From Phycisphaera mikurensis (GTDB taxonomy: Bacteria > Planctomycetota > B15-G4 > JADJEK01), in contig DYIW01000008.1 in the NCBI GenBank assembly GCA_020723465.1, positions 1 to 43,877 of the forward strand: a stretch of 43,877 nucleotides of DNA, in the 5' to 3' direction. A model generated the notes under the pieces. The model was not told the origin of the DNA and ran no database searches. It saw only the letters and a list, made by a program, of their open reading frames with translations. The stretch's first letter is position 1. Every line of letters starts with the position of its first letter. Positions 35,045 through 43,877 of this stretch are shown piece after piece. Position numbers and translations under genes: made by a program.

Positions 35045-38000
35045 TGATCCGCCGCCTCGTCAAGGTGCTGGTCGCGCTCGCCGTCGCCTGCGGAGTGCTG
35101 CTGGGCGCGGTCTGGGTGCTCGAGGCGTGCGGCTTCTTCGCCGGGAAGATCCGCACGGCGCTGCTCTGCTACACGGACGGAGTCATCGACGTCGGCGGCG
35201 CCGACCTCGACCTGCTGCCCCTCACGGTGCACGCGACCGACCTGACGCTCGGCCCAGCGGAGGGCAGCGGAGGGAGCCTCCTCCTGCCGCGCGCCGAGTT
35301 CCACCTGCCGTTCCGCCTCGGCGGCGACCTCGTGCCGGAGCGCGTGGAGGTCGTCGCGCCGCTCCTGCGCCTGCGAGAGCGCGCGGACGGCAGCCTCTCG
35401 CCTCTGGACCTGCTCAAGCCCTGGGTGCCCACGACGGAAGTGCCGGTGGTGACCGTCTCCGGCGGCAGCGTCGTCCTGGAGGGCGAGGGCCAGCTCTGCG
35501 TCCTGCTCGGCCTCCTGCTGCGCGCGGATCTCGAACGCCGCGTCGAGGACGTGCACCTCGTGACGTTCCCGCAGGCGTCCGCCTCGCCCGAGCTGATCGG
35601 CCTGAGCGGGACGCTGGCGCTGCCCGGGACCGGGACCGTCGCGCTGAGTGGAGGGCTCGCGCGCGACGAGTCGTTCCGCCTGACGGCCGCGTTGCGGGGG
35701 CTGGACCTCGCCTCCGAGCGGCTGCTCGCCGCGCTCCACCCGCGCCTGCGTGCCTTCCTCGCTGACCACGGCGTGCGCGGGACGGTCGACCTCTCGGCGG
35801 CGCTCGAGGGGACGGTCAAGAACGCCGCCGTGGCCGCGGCGGCCGAGGCGGAAGAGCCCTCCGTGCGCGCCTGGCTGGCGCTGCGCGACGGCTCCTTCCG
35901 GCACGAGGCCTTCGCCACACCCATCGCGGTCCCGCGCGGAGAGGCATCCTTCGCTGGAGCCAGCTTGGCGCTGCACGAGCTGCTCATCGCCAACGGGGCG
36001 TCCGCGCTGGTCGCGGACGGCCTGTGGCACGACGTGCTGCATGACGGCGCCTGGCGCCTCACGCTCAACTCCCTTTCCGTGACGCCCCAGGATCCGCTGG
36101 TGCAGGGGCTCGTCCATCCCGGAATCCGGCGGGCGATCGACGACTTCAGTCCGGAAGGGACGTTCGCGTTGCGCTGCGAGGTGGCGCGCCCGGCCGGCGG
36201 CGCGCCGGCGGCGCGCTGGGGCATCGAACCCGGAGCCGCCAGCGCGTCGTTCACCGGCCACGCTGACGCGGCGCGGCCAGGTCGCTGGATCGGTTTTCCC
36301 TATCGCCTGCGCGAACTCACCGGCGAGGTGAGCGGAGAGGACACCCTGATCCACATCCGCTCGCTGCGCGGCCGCCACAACGGCGGCGGCCAGGCCGTGA
36401 TCGATGGGTTCGTCGACGTGCGCGCCGAGGGCACGGCCTACCAGGTGCGCGTGGCCGGCGACGCCGTGCCGGTCGATGCGACGCTGCGCGACGCCTTGGA
36501 GCGCACCGCGCCGGGCTCGGGAGCCGTGATCGACCGGTTCGCTCCCGCGGGCGCCGTGGACCTCGATGTCGTCGTGTGGGCCGCGGCCGCGGACGCGGAG
36601 GCGACCGTGCGCGGGCGGGTGGCCGCGCGCGGCGGAACGGTGCGGCTGGCGGACTTTCCGCTGCCGCTCGGCAGCGTGTCCGGCGCCGTGGAGTTCGACG
36701 GCGACGTCTACCGCATCGACGGCGTGAGCGCCGAGCACGGCGAGACGCGCGTGCGGGTCACCGGCACGGTCGATGCGCGCGGCGACGACGTGGGCCTCGA
36801 CCTGCAGATCAGCGCCACGTCGCTGCGCGCGGACGACGCCGAGTTCCGCGCGGCGCTGGAGCACGCGCTCGCGGGCGCGCCCGCGGACTGCCGCGGCCTC
36901 TTCTCCCTGCTGGATCTCTCCGGTTCCTTCGACCTCGAGCTCGAGGTCCTGAAGGACCCGGGCGGCGAGACGCGCTTCCGCGCCATTGTCTTCCCGCGCG
37001 ACATGGAGCTGATCCCTTCCTGGCTGCCCATCCCGGTGAAGGGCGTCTGGGGACGCGTCGTCCTCGGCAACCTGCATGACCGGGACCGCGACGACGCGCG
37101 CTTCTACGTGCACCTGGACGAACTGTGTGGGCGCCTGGGCGAGGCCGACGTTTTGGGGTGGGGGTGGCTGGGGGAGGGCATGGGGCAGTCGGTGCACGTG
37201 GTGGGACGAAACGCGCTTCTGTCCGAGTTCCTTCTCGGGCAGCTGGTCGACGCGGCCGGCAAGGCGGTCGCGGGGGAGGGACGAGGGGCAGTGAGCATGC
37301 TGCGCGGCGCGTCGGCGAGCGGCAGCGTCTCGTTCCACTACCGGCACGACACCGCGCAGGAGGATGAGCCGGCCCGAGACACGCTCGACCTGCGCTTCGA
37401 AAACGTGACCTGTGTGTCGGAGGTGCTGCCGGGCGGGACGCTGCGCGAGCTCAAGGGCCGGGCGCTGGTGGACTTCGGCCGCGGCCAGGTCGATCTCGAG
37501 GGGCTGGACGGGCGTCTGGCCGACCCGCTCGGCAGGGTGGGGTCGAAGCGCCTGCGCCTGAACCTGGGCGAGACCTGCGTCCGTCTCTCGGGCGACATCG
37601 ATCTCGAGACCAAGCCGTTCACGCCCGCGCTGTCGCCCCTCGTGCCGCCGGGCCTGCGCGAGTTTTTCCGTTCGCGCCAGCCGTCCGGGAGCTTTCGCTC
37701 GCAGTTGTCGAGCTTCGACGCGGAGCTGCTCTTCCCCGGCGACGGCCAGCCCGCGGCGCTGGGGGGGATGTCGTTCGCGGGCGAGACGGTGTTCACCGAT
37801 TGCCGCATCGGGCGCCCGCTGGCTCTCGAGGGGATCAGCGGACGACTCGAACTCTCGGGCAGCGGCTCGCTCGCGCCGCAGGGCGAGTGCCGCATCGAGG
37901 GGCGTCTCACCGACCTGGCGCTGCGCATCGGAGTGCTTTCGTTTCACGGCCTCGGCGCTGGCCTGTCTGCGAGCAAGGACGTGGTCGAAGTGACGGGCCT

Positions 38001-38694
38001 GCACGGCGCCTTCGCCGGCGGCCTGCTCCCGGAGGGAGAGAACCACCTGCGCGTCGAGACCACGCCGCAGGGCCGGATCGAGGGCACTCTCACCGTGCAG
38101 GACGCCGACCTCGCGCTTCTGGCGCGGGAGGTGGTCCAGCTTCCGGGCGAGATCAGCGGGAGCGTCTCCCTGGAGTTCCGCTTTCAGGGCGCGGGGGAGA
38201 GCCTCGGCGCCATCACCGGCGGCGGCACGATCACCATCGAGGATGGCCGGCTCTGGGAACTGCCGCTGCTCGCCCGGCTCTACGAGTCGAGCCTCGGGTT
38301 GGCCCTTGGCGCGGCAGAGAAGCCGACTTTCAAGAAGGGGCTCATCGAGTACCGGCTGGCCGAGGGAATGCTGGTGCTCGACAACTTCGAGCTGCGAGCG
38401 CCGGTCGCGCTCGCGCCCGTGGGGCTGACTCTGTCCGGCCGTGGGGTGGTCGGACCGACCGGCGTCGACCTGCGCGTCGTGCCGCAGGTGATCTCCTTCA
38501 GGCTGCCCTTCCTCTCGCCGGCGCTGGACCTGCTGAAGCGCGGCCTGATCAACTACCGCATCTACGGCCCGCTGGGAAATCCGAGGGTGTCCTACTGGAA
38601 CGCCGCCATCGACGTGATGGCACCCAACCAGGACGTGACCCGCCTGCCGCGCCTGGCGCCGCGAAAGGCCGCGGACTGGAGCCGGCGCTTCTGA
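35041..38694 (+). CDS. AsmA/YhdP-like large envelope protein (AsmA-like C-terminal)
   Basis: Single N-terminal TM, about 1200 aa of beta-rich repeats, C-terminal GGGTITIEDGRLWELPLLARLYESSLGLALGAAEKPTFKKGLIEYRLAEGMLVLDNFELRAP as in AsmA-like C-terminal domains. Confidence 0.75.
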   Translation: MMIRRLVKVLVALAVACGVLLGAVWVLEACGFFAGKIRTALLCYTDGVIDVGGADLDLLPLTVHATDLTLGPAEGSGGSLLLPRAEFHLPFRLGGDLVPERVEVVAPLLRLRERADGSLSPLDLLKPWVPTTEVPVVTVSGGSVVLEGEGQLCVLLGLLLRADLERRVEDVHLVTFPQASASPELIGLSGTLALPGTGTVALSGGLARDESFRLTAALRGLDLASERLLAALHPRLRAFLADHGVRGTVDLSAALEGTVKNAAVAAAAEAEEPSVRAWLALRDGSFRHEAFATPIAVPRGEASFAGASLALHELLIANGASALVADGLWHDVLHDGAWRLTLNSLSVTPQDPLVQGLVHPGIRRAIDDFSPEGTFALRCEVARPAGGAPAARWGIEPGAASASFTGHADAARPGRWIGFPYRLRELTGEVSGEDTLIHIRSLRGRHNGGGQAVIDGFVDVRAEGTAYQVRVAGDAVPVDATLRDALERTAPGSGAVIDRFAPAGAVDLDVVVWAAAADAEATVRGRVAARGGTVRLADFPLPLGSVSGAVEFDGDVYRIDGVSAEHGETRVRVTGTVDARGDDVGLDLQISATSLRADDAEFRAALEHALAGAPADCRGLFSLLDLSGSFDLELEVLKDPGGETRFRAIVFPRDMELIPSWLPIPVKGVWGRVVLGNLHDRDRDDARFYVHLDELCGRLGEADVLGWGWLGEGMGQSVHVVGRNALLSEFLLGQLVDAAGKAVAGEGRGAVSMLRGASASGSVSFHYRHDTAQEDEPARDTLDLRFENVTCVSEVLPGGTLRELKGRALVDFGRGQVDLEGLDGRLADPLGRVGSKRLRLNLGETCVRLSGDIDLETKPFTPALSPLVPPGLREFFRSRQPSGSFRSQLSSFDAELLFPGDGQPAALGGMSFAGETVFTDCRIGRPLALEGISGRLELSGSGSLAPQGECRIEGRLTDLALRIGVLSFHGLGAGLSASKDVVEVTGLHGAFAGGLLPEGENHLRVETTPQGRIEGTLTVQDADLALLAREVVQLPGEISGSVSLEFRFQGAGESLGAITGGGTITIEDGRLWELPLLARLYESSLGLALGAAEKPTFKKGLIEYRLAEGMLVLDNFELRAPVALAPVGLTLSGRGVVGPTGVDLRVVPQVISFRLPFLSPALDLLKRGLINYRIYGPLGNPRVSYWNAAIDVMAPNQDVTRLPRLAPRKAADWSRRF

Positions 38695-38908
38695 TGCCGC
38701 GCCGGCGCGCGGCCCTGTCCGCCAGCCAAGATCCTGGCGGCGAACCGCACACGAGTCGTGCACGCCGGGCATCCGGCGGTCTATACTGCCAGCGCCGCGC
38801 TTTCGCCGTGGTCCCACGTTCCATGCGCAGGGACATCGGCGGCGGGCGCGGCGGGCTGGGCGGAGCGATGGTTCCGCGCTCGAGGTCCACGGAGTGGGAG
38901 TGCCGAGC

Positions 38909-39982
38909 ATGCTGCACGCCGTCATCATGGCAGGGGGAGCAGGGACCAGATTCTGGCCGATGAGCCGGGCCGCGCTGCCGAAGCAGATGCTGGCCCTGGT
39001 GACGGAGCGGCCGCTCCTGGCGGACACGGTAGAGCGGCTCGAGGGGCTCATCCCGGGCGAGCGCGTGCACGTCATCACGAATGCGGCCTACGCCGAGTCG
39101 GTGCGCGCTCTCCTGCGCGGCGTGCCGGCGCGGCAGGTCGTGGCCGAGCCGTGCGGCCGCGACACAGCGCCCTGTATCGGACTGGCCGCGGTGCTGATCG
39201 CGCGCCAGGATCCGGCGGCGGTCATGGCGGTGCTGCCGGCGGATCATGTGGTCCATCCGCCGCAGGTCTTCCAGCAGGCGCTGGCGCGCGCGGCCGCGGT
39301 CGTCGAGGAGAGGCCCGGCGCGTTGATCACCTTCGGCATCACGCCGACGCGGCCGGCCGTCGGCTACGGCTACATCGAGCGCGGCGCCGAGCTGGGACGA
39401 CTGGACGGGATTCCCTTCTTCAAGGTCGACTCCTTCCGGGAGAAGCCGAACCTGCGCGTGGCGCGCGAGTTCCTGGCAGCGGGCCGGTTCTCGTGGAACG
39501 CCGGCATTTTCGTCTTCCGGGCGCAGGCCATTCTGGAGCGCATCGAGCGCCATCTGCCGGAACTCGCCGCGGCCCTGCCGGCGCTGGCGGATGCCTACCT
39601 GCGGCAGGGTGCGATCCCCGAGTCCGCCTACCGCCTGTTGCCGCGCATCTCCATCGACTACGGCGTGTTCGAGAGGGACGAGGACGTCGTGATGCTCGAG
39701 GCGTCGTTCACCTGGGACGACGTCGGCTCATTCGCTGCCCTGGAGCGCGTCCTGCCGAAGGACGCCCAGGGGAACTGCGGCGTGGGCCTGTCCACTCTGC
39801 TCGACGCCCGCAGGAACATCGTCGTGTCGGGCAAGAACCATCGCATCGCGCTGATCGGCGTCGAGGGACTGATCGTGGTGCACAGCGACGACGCCACGCT
39901 CGTGTGCCGGGCAGAGGACGCCGAGCGGGTGAAGGAGCTGGTCAACCTGCTGCAGTCGAAGGGGCTCGCGGACCTGCTTTAG
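38909..39982 (+). CDS. manC: Mannose-1-phosphate guanylyltransferase
   Basis: HAVIMAGGAGTRFWPMSRAALPKQMLAL, EPCGRDTAPCIGLAAVLI, VLPADHVV, GYGYIERG, FREKP, WNAGIFVFRA, ISIDYGVFE, FTWDDVGSFAAL. ORF may start at GTG 38894. Confidence 0.93.
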   Translation: MLHAVIMAGGAGTRFWPMSRAALPKQMLALVTERPLLADTVERLEGLIPGERVHVITNAAYAESVRALLRGVPARQVVAEPCGRDTAPCIGLAAVLIARQDPAAVMAVLPADHVVHPPQVFQQALARAAAVVEERPGALITFGITPTRPAVGYGYIERGAELGRLDGIPFFKVDSFREKPNLRVAREFLAAGRFSWNAGIFVFRAQAILERIERHLPELAAALPALADAYLRQGAIPESAYRLLPRISIDYGVFERDEDVVMLEASFTWDDVGSFAALERVLPKDAQGNCGVGLSTLLDARRNIVVSGKNHRIALIGVEGLIVVHSDDATLVCRAEDAERVKELVNLLQSKGLADLL

Positions 39983-40027
39983 CAGCCCGTCGCAGAAGTC
40001 ATCCTGCCTGCGGCGGCGGTCGCGCGT

Positions 40028-41365
40028 TCAGTCCTCCGCGGCGCCTTCCTTCCCGGAGTCTTGCTCGACGGCGCGCACCTCCACCCGCTTGACGCGGCGC
40101 TCGTCCGCGTCGAGCACCCTGATCTCGACTCCCTCCAGGACCAACGTCTCCCCGGCCTTGGGCACGCGGCCCAGCACCGAGGAGACGAATCCGCCCACGG
40201 TGTCGAAGTCCTCGCTCTCGGGCAGGGCGATGCCCAGGGCCTCGTTGACCTCGTCGATGTGCACGCGCGCGTCCACTCGCGCGTGGCCCGGTCCGAGCAG
40301 CTTGAGCTCGCGGCGCTTCCTGCTCACGTCGTACTCGTCGTCGATCTCGCCGACGATCTCTTCCAGGATGTCCTCGATGGTGATCAGGCCGGAAGTGGCG
40401 CCGTACTCGTCGACGACGATGGCGATGTGGAGGCGGTTCTCGCGGAACTCCTGCAGCAGCTCGCTCACCTTCTTGTTCTCATGCACGTAGTACGGCTTGC
40501 GGCACACTGCCCGCACCGGCTGGTTCTGCGCGTCGACATCGGCCAGCCGGTCGACCACGTCGCGGATGTAGAACACGCCGATGATGTGGTCGCTGTCTCC
40601 TTCGCCGACGGGCAGGCGCGAGTGCCGCCTCTCGGCGGCGACGCGCAGGGCCTGGTAGACCGGCGTGTCCGCGTCGACCCAACTGATGTCGGCGCGCGGC
40701 GTCATCACTTCGCTGACCTCGAAGGCGCCCAGCTCGACGACGTTCTCGATCATGTCCGCCTCCTTCTCGCTGACCACGCCCTCGCGCTCGCCGGCGGCCA
40801 CGGTGGCGATGATCTCCTCCGCGATCGACTCGTCCGCGCTCGCGGCATCAGGACGGCCGGAGACGGAGTCGAGCAGGCGCGCCAGCCCGAGCAGGGGCGC
40901 CGCCAGCGGCAGCAGCACCAGTCCCACCGCGTGCAGCGCGGGCAGGAGCGCCTGGAAGCGCTCCTCGCCGGCGGCGCGCGCCGCGCTGCCCGGCAGGATG
41001 TGGCACAGGGGCACCACGCACAGCGCGTAGAACGAGGCGGCGAGCAGCAGCGGACCGGCGCCGAAGGGCCGCGGAGCGGCGAGCAGGCGCGCGCAGAGCA
41101 GCAGCAGGAGCGCGGCGAGCAGCGCCTCCGCGGCCGCCTGCACCAGCGCCAGGGCGAGTCTGGTGCGGTCGCGAGCCTCGAGGCGGCGCGCGCAGCGGGC
41201 GCGCGTCGCCTCCTCGGCAAGACCATGCAGCACGCGCGCGGCGGAGAGCGATTCCAGCCCAATCCGGCAGGTGCCCGCTGCGCTGGCGAGCACGGCGAGC
41301 GCCGCGCCCAGCAGGAAGAGGTATGGCCCTTGCGGCAGCGAGGAGCCGGGGTCTCCTTGGATCAA
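40028..41365 (-). CDS. CorC/HlyC family (CNNM + CBS pair + CorC_HlyC) membrane protein
   Basis: N-terminal TM region; ENVVELGAFEVSEVMTPRADISWVD, SRLPVGEGDSDHIIGVFYIRDVVD, HIAIVVDEYGATSGLITIEDILEEIVGEIDDEYD. Confidence 0.93.
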   Translation of the reverse strand: MIQGDPGSSLPQGPYLFLLGAALAVLASAAGTCRIGLESLSAARVLHGLAEEATRARCARRLEARDRTRLALALVQAAAEALLAALLLLLCARLLAAPRPFGAGPLLLAASFYALCVVPLCHILPGSAARAAGEERFQALLPALHAVGLVLLPLAAPLLGLARLLDSVSGRPDAASADESIAEEIIATVAAGEREGVVSEKEADMIENVVELGAFEVSEVMTPRADISWVDADTPVYQALRVAAERRHSRLPVGEGDSDHIIGVFYIRDVVDRLADVDAQNQPVRAVCRKPYYVHENKKVSELLQEFRENRLHIAIVVDEYGATSGLITIEDILEEIVGEIDDEYDVSRKRRELKLLGPGHARVDARVHIDEVNEALGIALPESEDFDTVGGFVSSVLGRVPKAGETLVLEGVEIRVLDADERRVKRVEVRAVEQDSGKEGAAED

Positions 41366-41424
41366 GAACAGGTCTCCAGGCGGCGGACGCCGGCTGCCCG
41401 CCGCGGCCGGGTATCCGCGACGGG

Positions 41425-41433
41425 ATTATAGCA
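41425..41433 (-). promoter_or_regulatory. Extended -10 promoter element TGCTATAAT (TGn-TATAAT), predicted for the CorC-like gene
   Basis: Plus strand attatagca = minus strand tgctataat, about 60 bp upstream of the CorC-like start codon. No good -35 match seen. Confidence 0.5.
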
Positions 41434-42976
41434 GGGTCTCGGCGGACGGTTCGCGCACATCGGCGCCACGCAGGTGGACCGTCACCGTGCGCCCCTCGCC
41501 GATCTGCTCATCGGTGTCGATGGAAACGCCGTGGGCGGCCGCGTCCGCGGCGAACAGGCTGCGCTCGGCGTGCCGCAGGGCGCGTTCGAACTGGCTGGCG
41601 TCCGCCTCGCGCTTGCTGCCCTGCACCATCTCCTCCACGCCGCGCGAGCTCAGGCCGGCGCTGTTGTCCCGCAGGACGATGCTCACCCCCGCGCCGTAGC
41701 TGCGTGTCTCGATGCTGAGCCGCCGCGGCAGAGGCGCCCGGCGCAGCGCGGCGCGCGCGCGGCGCAAGAGCCGCGCCAGCAGACGCTCCAGCATGCCCGC
41801 GTCCATGAGGATCTCCGGCAGGTCGCGCCCGAGCGCCAGCCGCACCTCGATGCCCGCGCGCTTCAGGTCGGGGACCGCGAGATCGAGCGCCGCCACGAGC
41901 GCGTCGTTCACCTGCTGGCGGCTGGGGCGGCCGCCGCGGCGGCCGAGGTTCTTCAGCTCGGCGCAGCACTCCCGGATCTGCAGTAGACATCCCTTGAGCC
42001 GTTCCAGGTTGGCGGCGATGGGGGAGACCGCGTCGCCCGAGCCGAGGCCGCGGGCGATGCGGCGCACGGCCTCGAGCGCGGCGGCGATCGGGCCGGAGAG
42101 GGCGCTGTCGGCCGCCTGACCCACCACGGTCGCCTGTTCCATGGCACGCGCGCGCGCCAGCCGCGAGCCCGAGACGCGCAGCTCGCGGTAGGCCCGGCGC
42201 AGGGCGCGCTCTTTGCCCTCCAGCTCGTCGAGGAGCCTGAGCCCGTTCAGCGCCGCGCCCAGTCGATCGGCCACGGCCAGGAGCTGCGCCTGCTCGTGCT
42301 CGGCCAGGTCGCCAGCACCGCAGAGAACGATCGCGCCGACCGCGTCCCCGCCCGCGCGCACGAGACAGGCGTGCATGCCCGCGCGCACCGCGTCCGAGCG
42401 CACGCCGCCGGCTCCGAGGGAGGCGGCCGCCGCCAGGGCCTCCTCCGCGCAGCGCTGCGCCTCGCGCGGGACTGCCGCCGTCAGGGGGCAGACGCCGCGC
42501 CGGACCAGGGCGGCGGAGTCCGAGTCCTTGAGGTAGACGCAGCCCGTGGCGAAGGGAATGCGCTCGCGCACCTTCTCCAGCACACAGAGCAGCGCGCTTT
42601 CGATGCGGTCGCGCCGCTCCAGCTCGCGCGCCACGTCCAGCACCAGGCGCAACTCGTCGGCGCGGACGCGTTCGAACTCGGCGCGCGCCTCGGCCTGGAC
42701 GGCGGCGGCCCGGATCCGCTCGAACCTGCGGTCCCGCGCCCAGGCGTCGAGCAGGAACAGGCCGACCAGCGTGGCCACGTACAGGGTGACGAGCCGCGGC
42801 TCGAAACCGCGTCCGAGCCGTTCCACCACGGTCTCGGAGATCGCCGGATAGAGGGCCATGATGCCGCCCGCGAGCGCCGCCGGCACGAGAGCGCGCAGCA
42901 GCCTGCGCGCCGCCTGCGCGTGCGCGCCCGGCGCGGGCGTGCCGTCTGTTTCCAGGGGGCCGAGAGGTGCTTCCAA
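41426..42976 (-). CDS. Membrane GAF-domain protein with degenerate histidine-kinase-like C-terminus
   Basis: TM segments, GAF region (RIESALLCVLEKVRERIPFATGCVYL...AVGAIVLCG), then DHp/HATPase-like layout (VVGQAADSALSGPIAAAL; NDALVAALDLAVPDLKRAGIEV; LMDAGMLERLLARLLRRARAAL; VLRDNSAGLSSRGVEEMV). Confidence 0.7.
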   Translation of the reverse strand: MEAPLGPLETDGTPAPGAHAQAARRLLRALVPAALAGGIMALYPAISETVVERLGRGFEPRLVTLYVATLVGLFLLDAWARDRRFERIRAAAVQAEARAEFERVRADELRLVLDVARELERRDRIESALLCVLEKVRERIPFATGCVYLKDSDSAALVRRGVCPLTAAVPREAQRCAEEALAAAASLGAGGVRSDAVRAGMHACLVRAGGDAVGAIVLCGAGDLAEHEQAQLLAVADRLGAALNGLRLLDELEGKERALRRAYRELRVSGSRLARARAMEQATVVGQAADSALSGPIAAALEAVRRIARGLGSGDAVSPIAANLERLKGCLLQIRECCAELKNLGRRGGRPSRQQVNDALVAALDLAVPDLKRAGIEVRLALGRDLPEILMDAGMLERLLARLLRRARAALRRAPLPRRLSIETRSYGAGVSIVLRDNSAGLSSRGVEEMVQGSKREADASQFERALRHAERSLFAADAAAHGVSIDTDEQIGEGRTVTVHLRGADVREPSAETLL

Positions 42977-43114
42977 CCGACTCCTCGAGTACGGGGCAGG
43001 GGCGGTCGCGACGTCCTTCGAGTTATCGAGAGGAAGGGCGGCCTTGCTTGACGACCTGGCCGCGAATCCGCCGCTGCCGCGGCCGGACAGCGGTGAAGGA
43101 ACGTACGCGCGCCG

Positions 43115-43142
43115 CTGGCAGGAACGCGGCCGGCGTTACAAT
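43115..43142 (+). promoter_or_regulatory. Putative sigma-70-like promoter CTGGCA-N16-TACAAT upstream of hutI
   Basis: ctggca at 43115-43120, tacaat at 43137-43142, 10 nt before the hutI ATG. Confidence 0.3.
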
Positions 43143-43151
43143 CGTCCCTTC

Positions 43152-43877
43152 ATGGAGCGCTGCGACCTGCTGATCCGGAACGCCGCCGAGGTGGTGACCC
43201 TCGCGGGCGCGGCGCCGCGCGTGCGCGCGGCCCTGGACCGGCCGGAGATCCTGGCGCGGGGCGCGGTGGCGGTGGCCGGCGGGCAGATCGCGGCGGTGGG
43301 CAGCGCCGCCGAGGTCGAGGCACGCTTCCAGGCGGACGCGGTCCTGGACGCACGCGGCGGTGCGATCGTGCCCGGCTTCGTCGACGCGCACACGCACCCC
43401 GTGTTCGCGGCCACGCGCGAGGCGGAGTTCGACCTGCGCCTGCGCGGCAAGAGCTACCAGGAGATCAGCGCGGCAGGCGGCGGCATCTTCTCCTCGGTGC
43501 GCGCGCTCCGCGCCGCCAAGAGCGCGGAGCTGGCGCGGCTGGTGCGCTCTCGGTTCGACCGCTTCCTCGCGGCCGGAACGACCACGATCGAGGCCAAGTC
43601 GGGCTACGGGCTGAACCTCGAGGACGAGATCCGCTCCCTGGAGATCCTGCGCGACGCGGCGGCCGAGCATCCGCTGGAGGTGCTGCCGACTTTTCTCGGC
43701 GCGCACCAAATGCCGCAGGAGTACGCCGCGGCGCGTGCCGACTACCTCGACTTCGTCATCCAGCGGGTCCTGCCGGAGGTGCGGGCGCGCGGGCTGGCCG
43801 CGGCGTGCGACGTCTTCTGCGACCAGGGGGCCTACACCGTGGCCGAGTCGCGCCGGTTGCTCGCCGCGGCGCGCAAC
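43152..43877 (+). CDS. hutI: Imidazolonepropionase (3' truncated by window)
   Basis: CDLLIRNAAEVVTL, GAIVPGFVDAHTHPVFAATREAEFDLRLRGKSYQEISAAGGGIFSSVRALR, GTTTIEAKSGYGLNLEDEIRSL, PTFLGAHQMPQEY, DVFCDQGAYTVAES. The frame stays open to the window end. Confidence 0.93.
   Translation, partial: MERCDLLIRNAAEVVTLAGAAPRVRAALDRPEILARGAVAVAGGQIAAVGSAAEVEARFQADAVLDARGGAIVPGFVDAHTHPVFAATREAEFDLRLRGKSYQEISAAGGGIFSSVRALRAAKSAELARLVRSRFDRFLAAGTTTIEAKSGYGLNLEDEIRSLEILRDAAAEHPLEVLPTFLGAHQMPQEYAAARADYLDFVIQRVLPEVRARGLAAACDVFCDQGAYTVAESRRLLAAARN

Noticed and set aside
38782-38787. TATACT (-10-like) upstream of manC, and a similar GGCGG-TATACT at 15195-15200 upstream of the beta-helix gene
   Set aside because: No acceptable -35 at normal spacing; too weak to report as promoters.
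34909-39078. 1389-aa minus-strand ORF
   Set aside because: Shadow ORF antisense to alr and the AsmA-like gene; no recognisable domains and composition typical of GC-rich antisense frames.

Overview
This is a high-GC, gene-dense bacterial chromosomal window. I see no rRNA, tRNA, CRISPR array, phage or transposase signal. Most genes are conserved housekeeping loci in tightly overlapping operons: speD-speE with an O-antigen-ligase-like gene; pyrC; an aroD-aroE fusion; DUF2520-spoVG-ispE-panC-[pssA-folK fusion]-psd on the minus strand; an ECF sigma/anti-sigma pair; folP-cdaA-cdaR(ybbR)-glmM-tsaB-alr-AsmA-like; a mannose-1-phosphate guanylyltransferase; a CorC/HlyC-type protein; a GAF/histidine-kinase-like protein; and a truncated hutI. 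I found no obvious defence or mobile system. The items most worth a second look are: (i) an ECF sigma factor fused through a single TM helix to about 870 aa of CarboxypepD_reg-like repeats; (ii) an uninterrupted PssA-FolK fusion ORF; (iii) a SpoVG carrying an inserted four-Cys zinc ribbon; (iv) a short AT-rich island of rare codons inside ispE; (v) a degenerate CTTCCAA heptamer array in a non-coding gap; and (vi) a histidine-kinase-like protein lacking the catalytic His and N-box Asn. Lineage cannot be fixed from the sequence alone. The gene content looks Planctomycetota/candidate-phylum-like, but that is a weak inference. All assignments come from reading translated sequence motifs; no searches were run.
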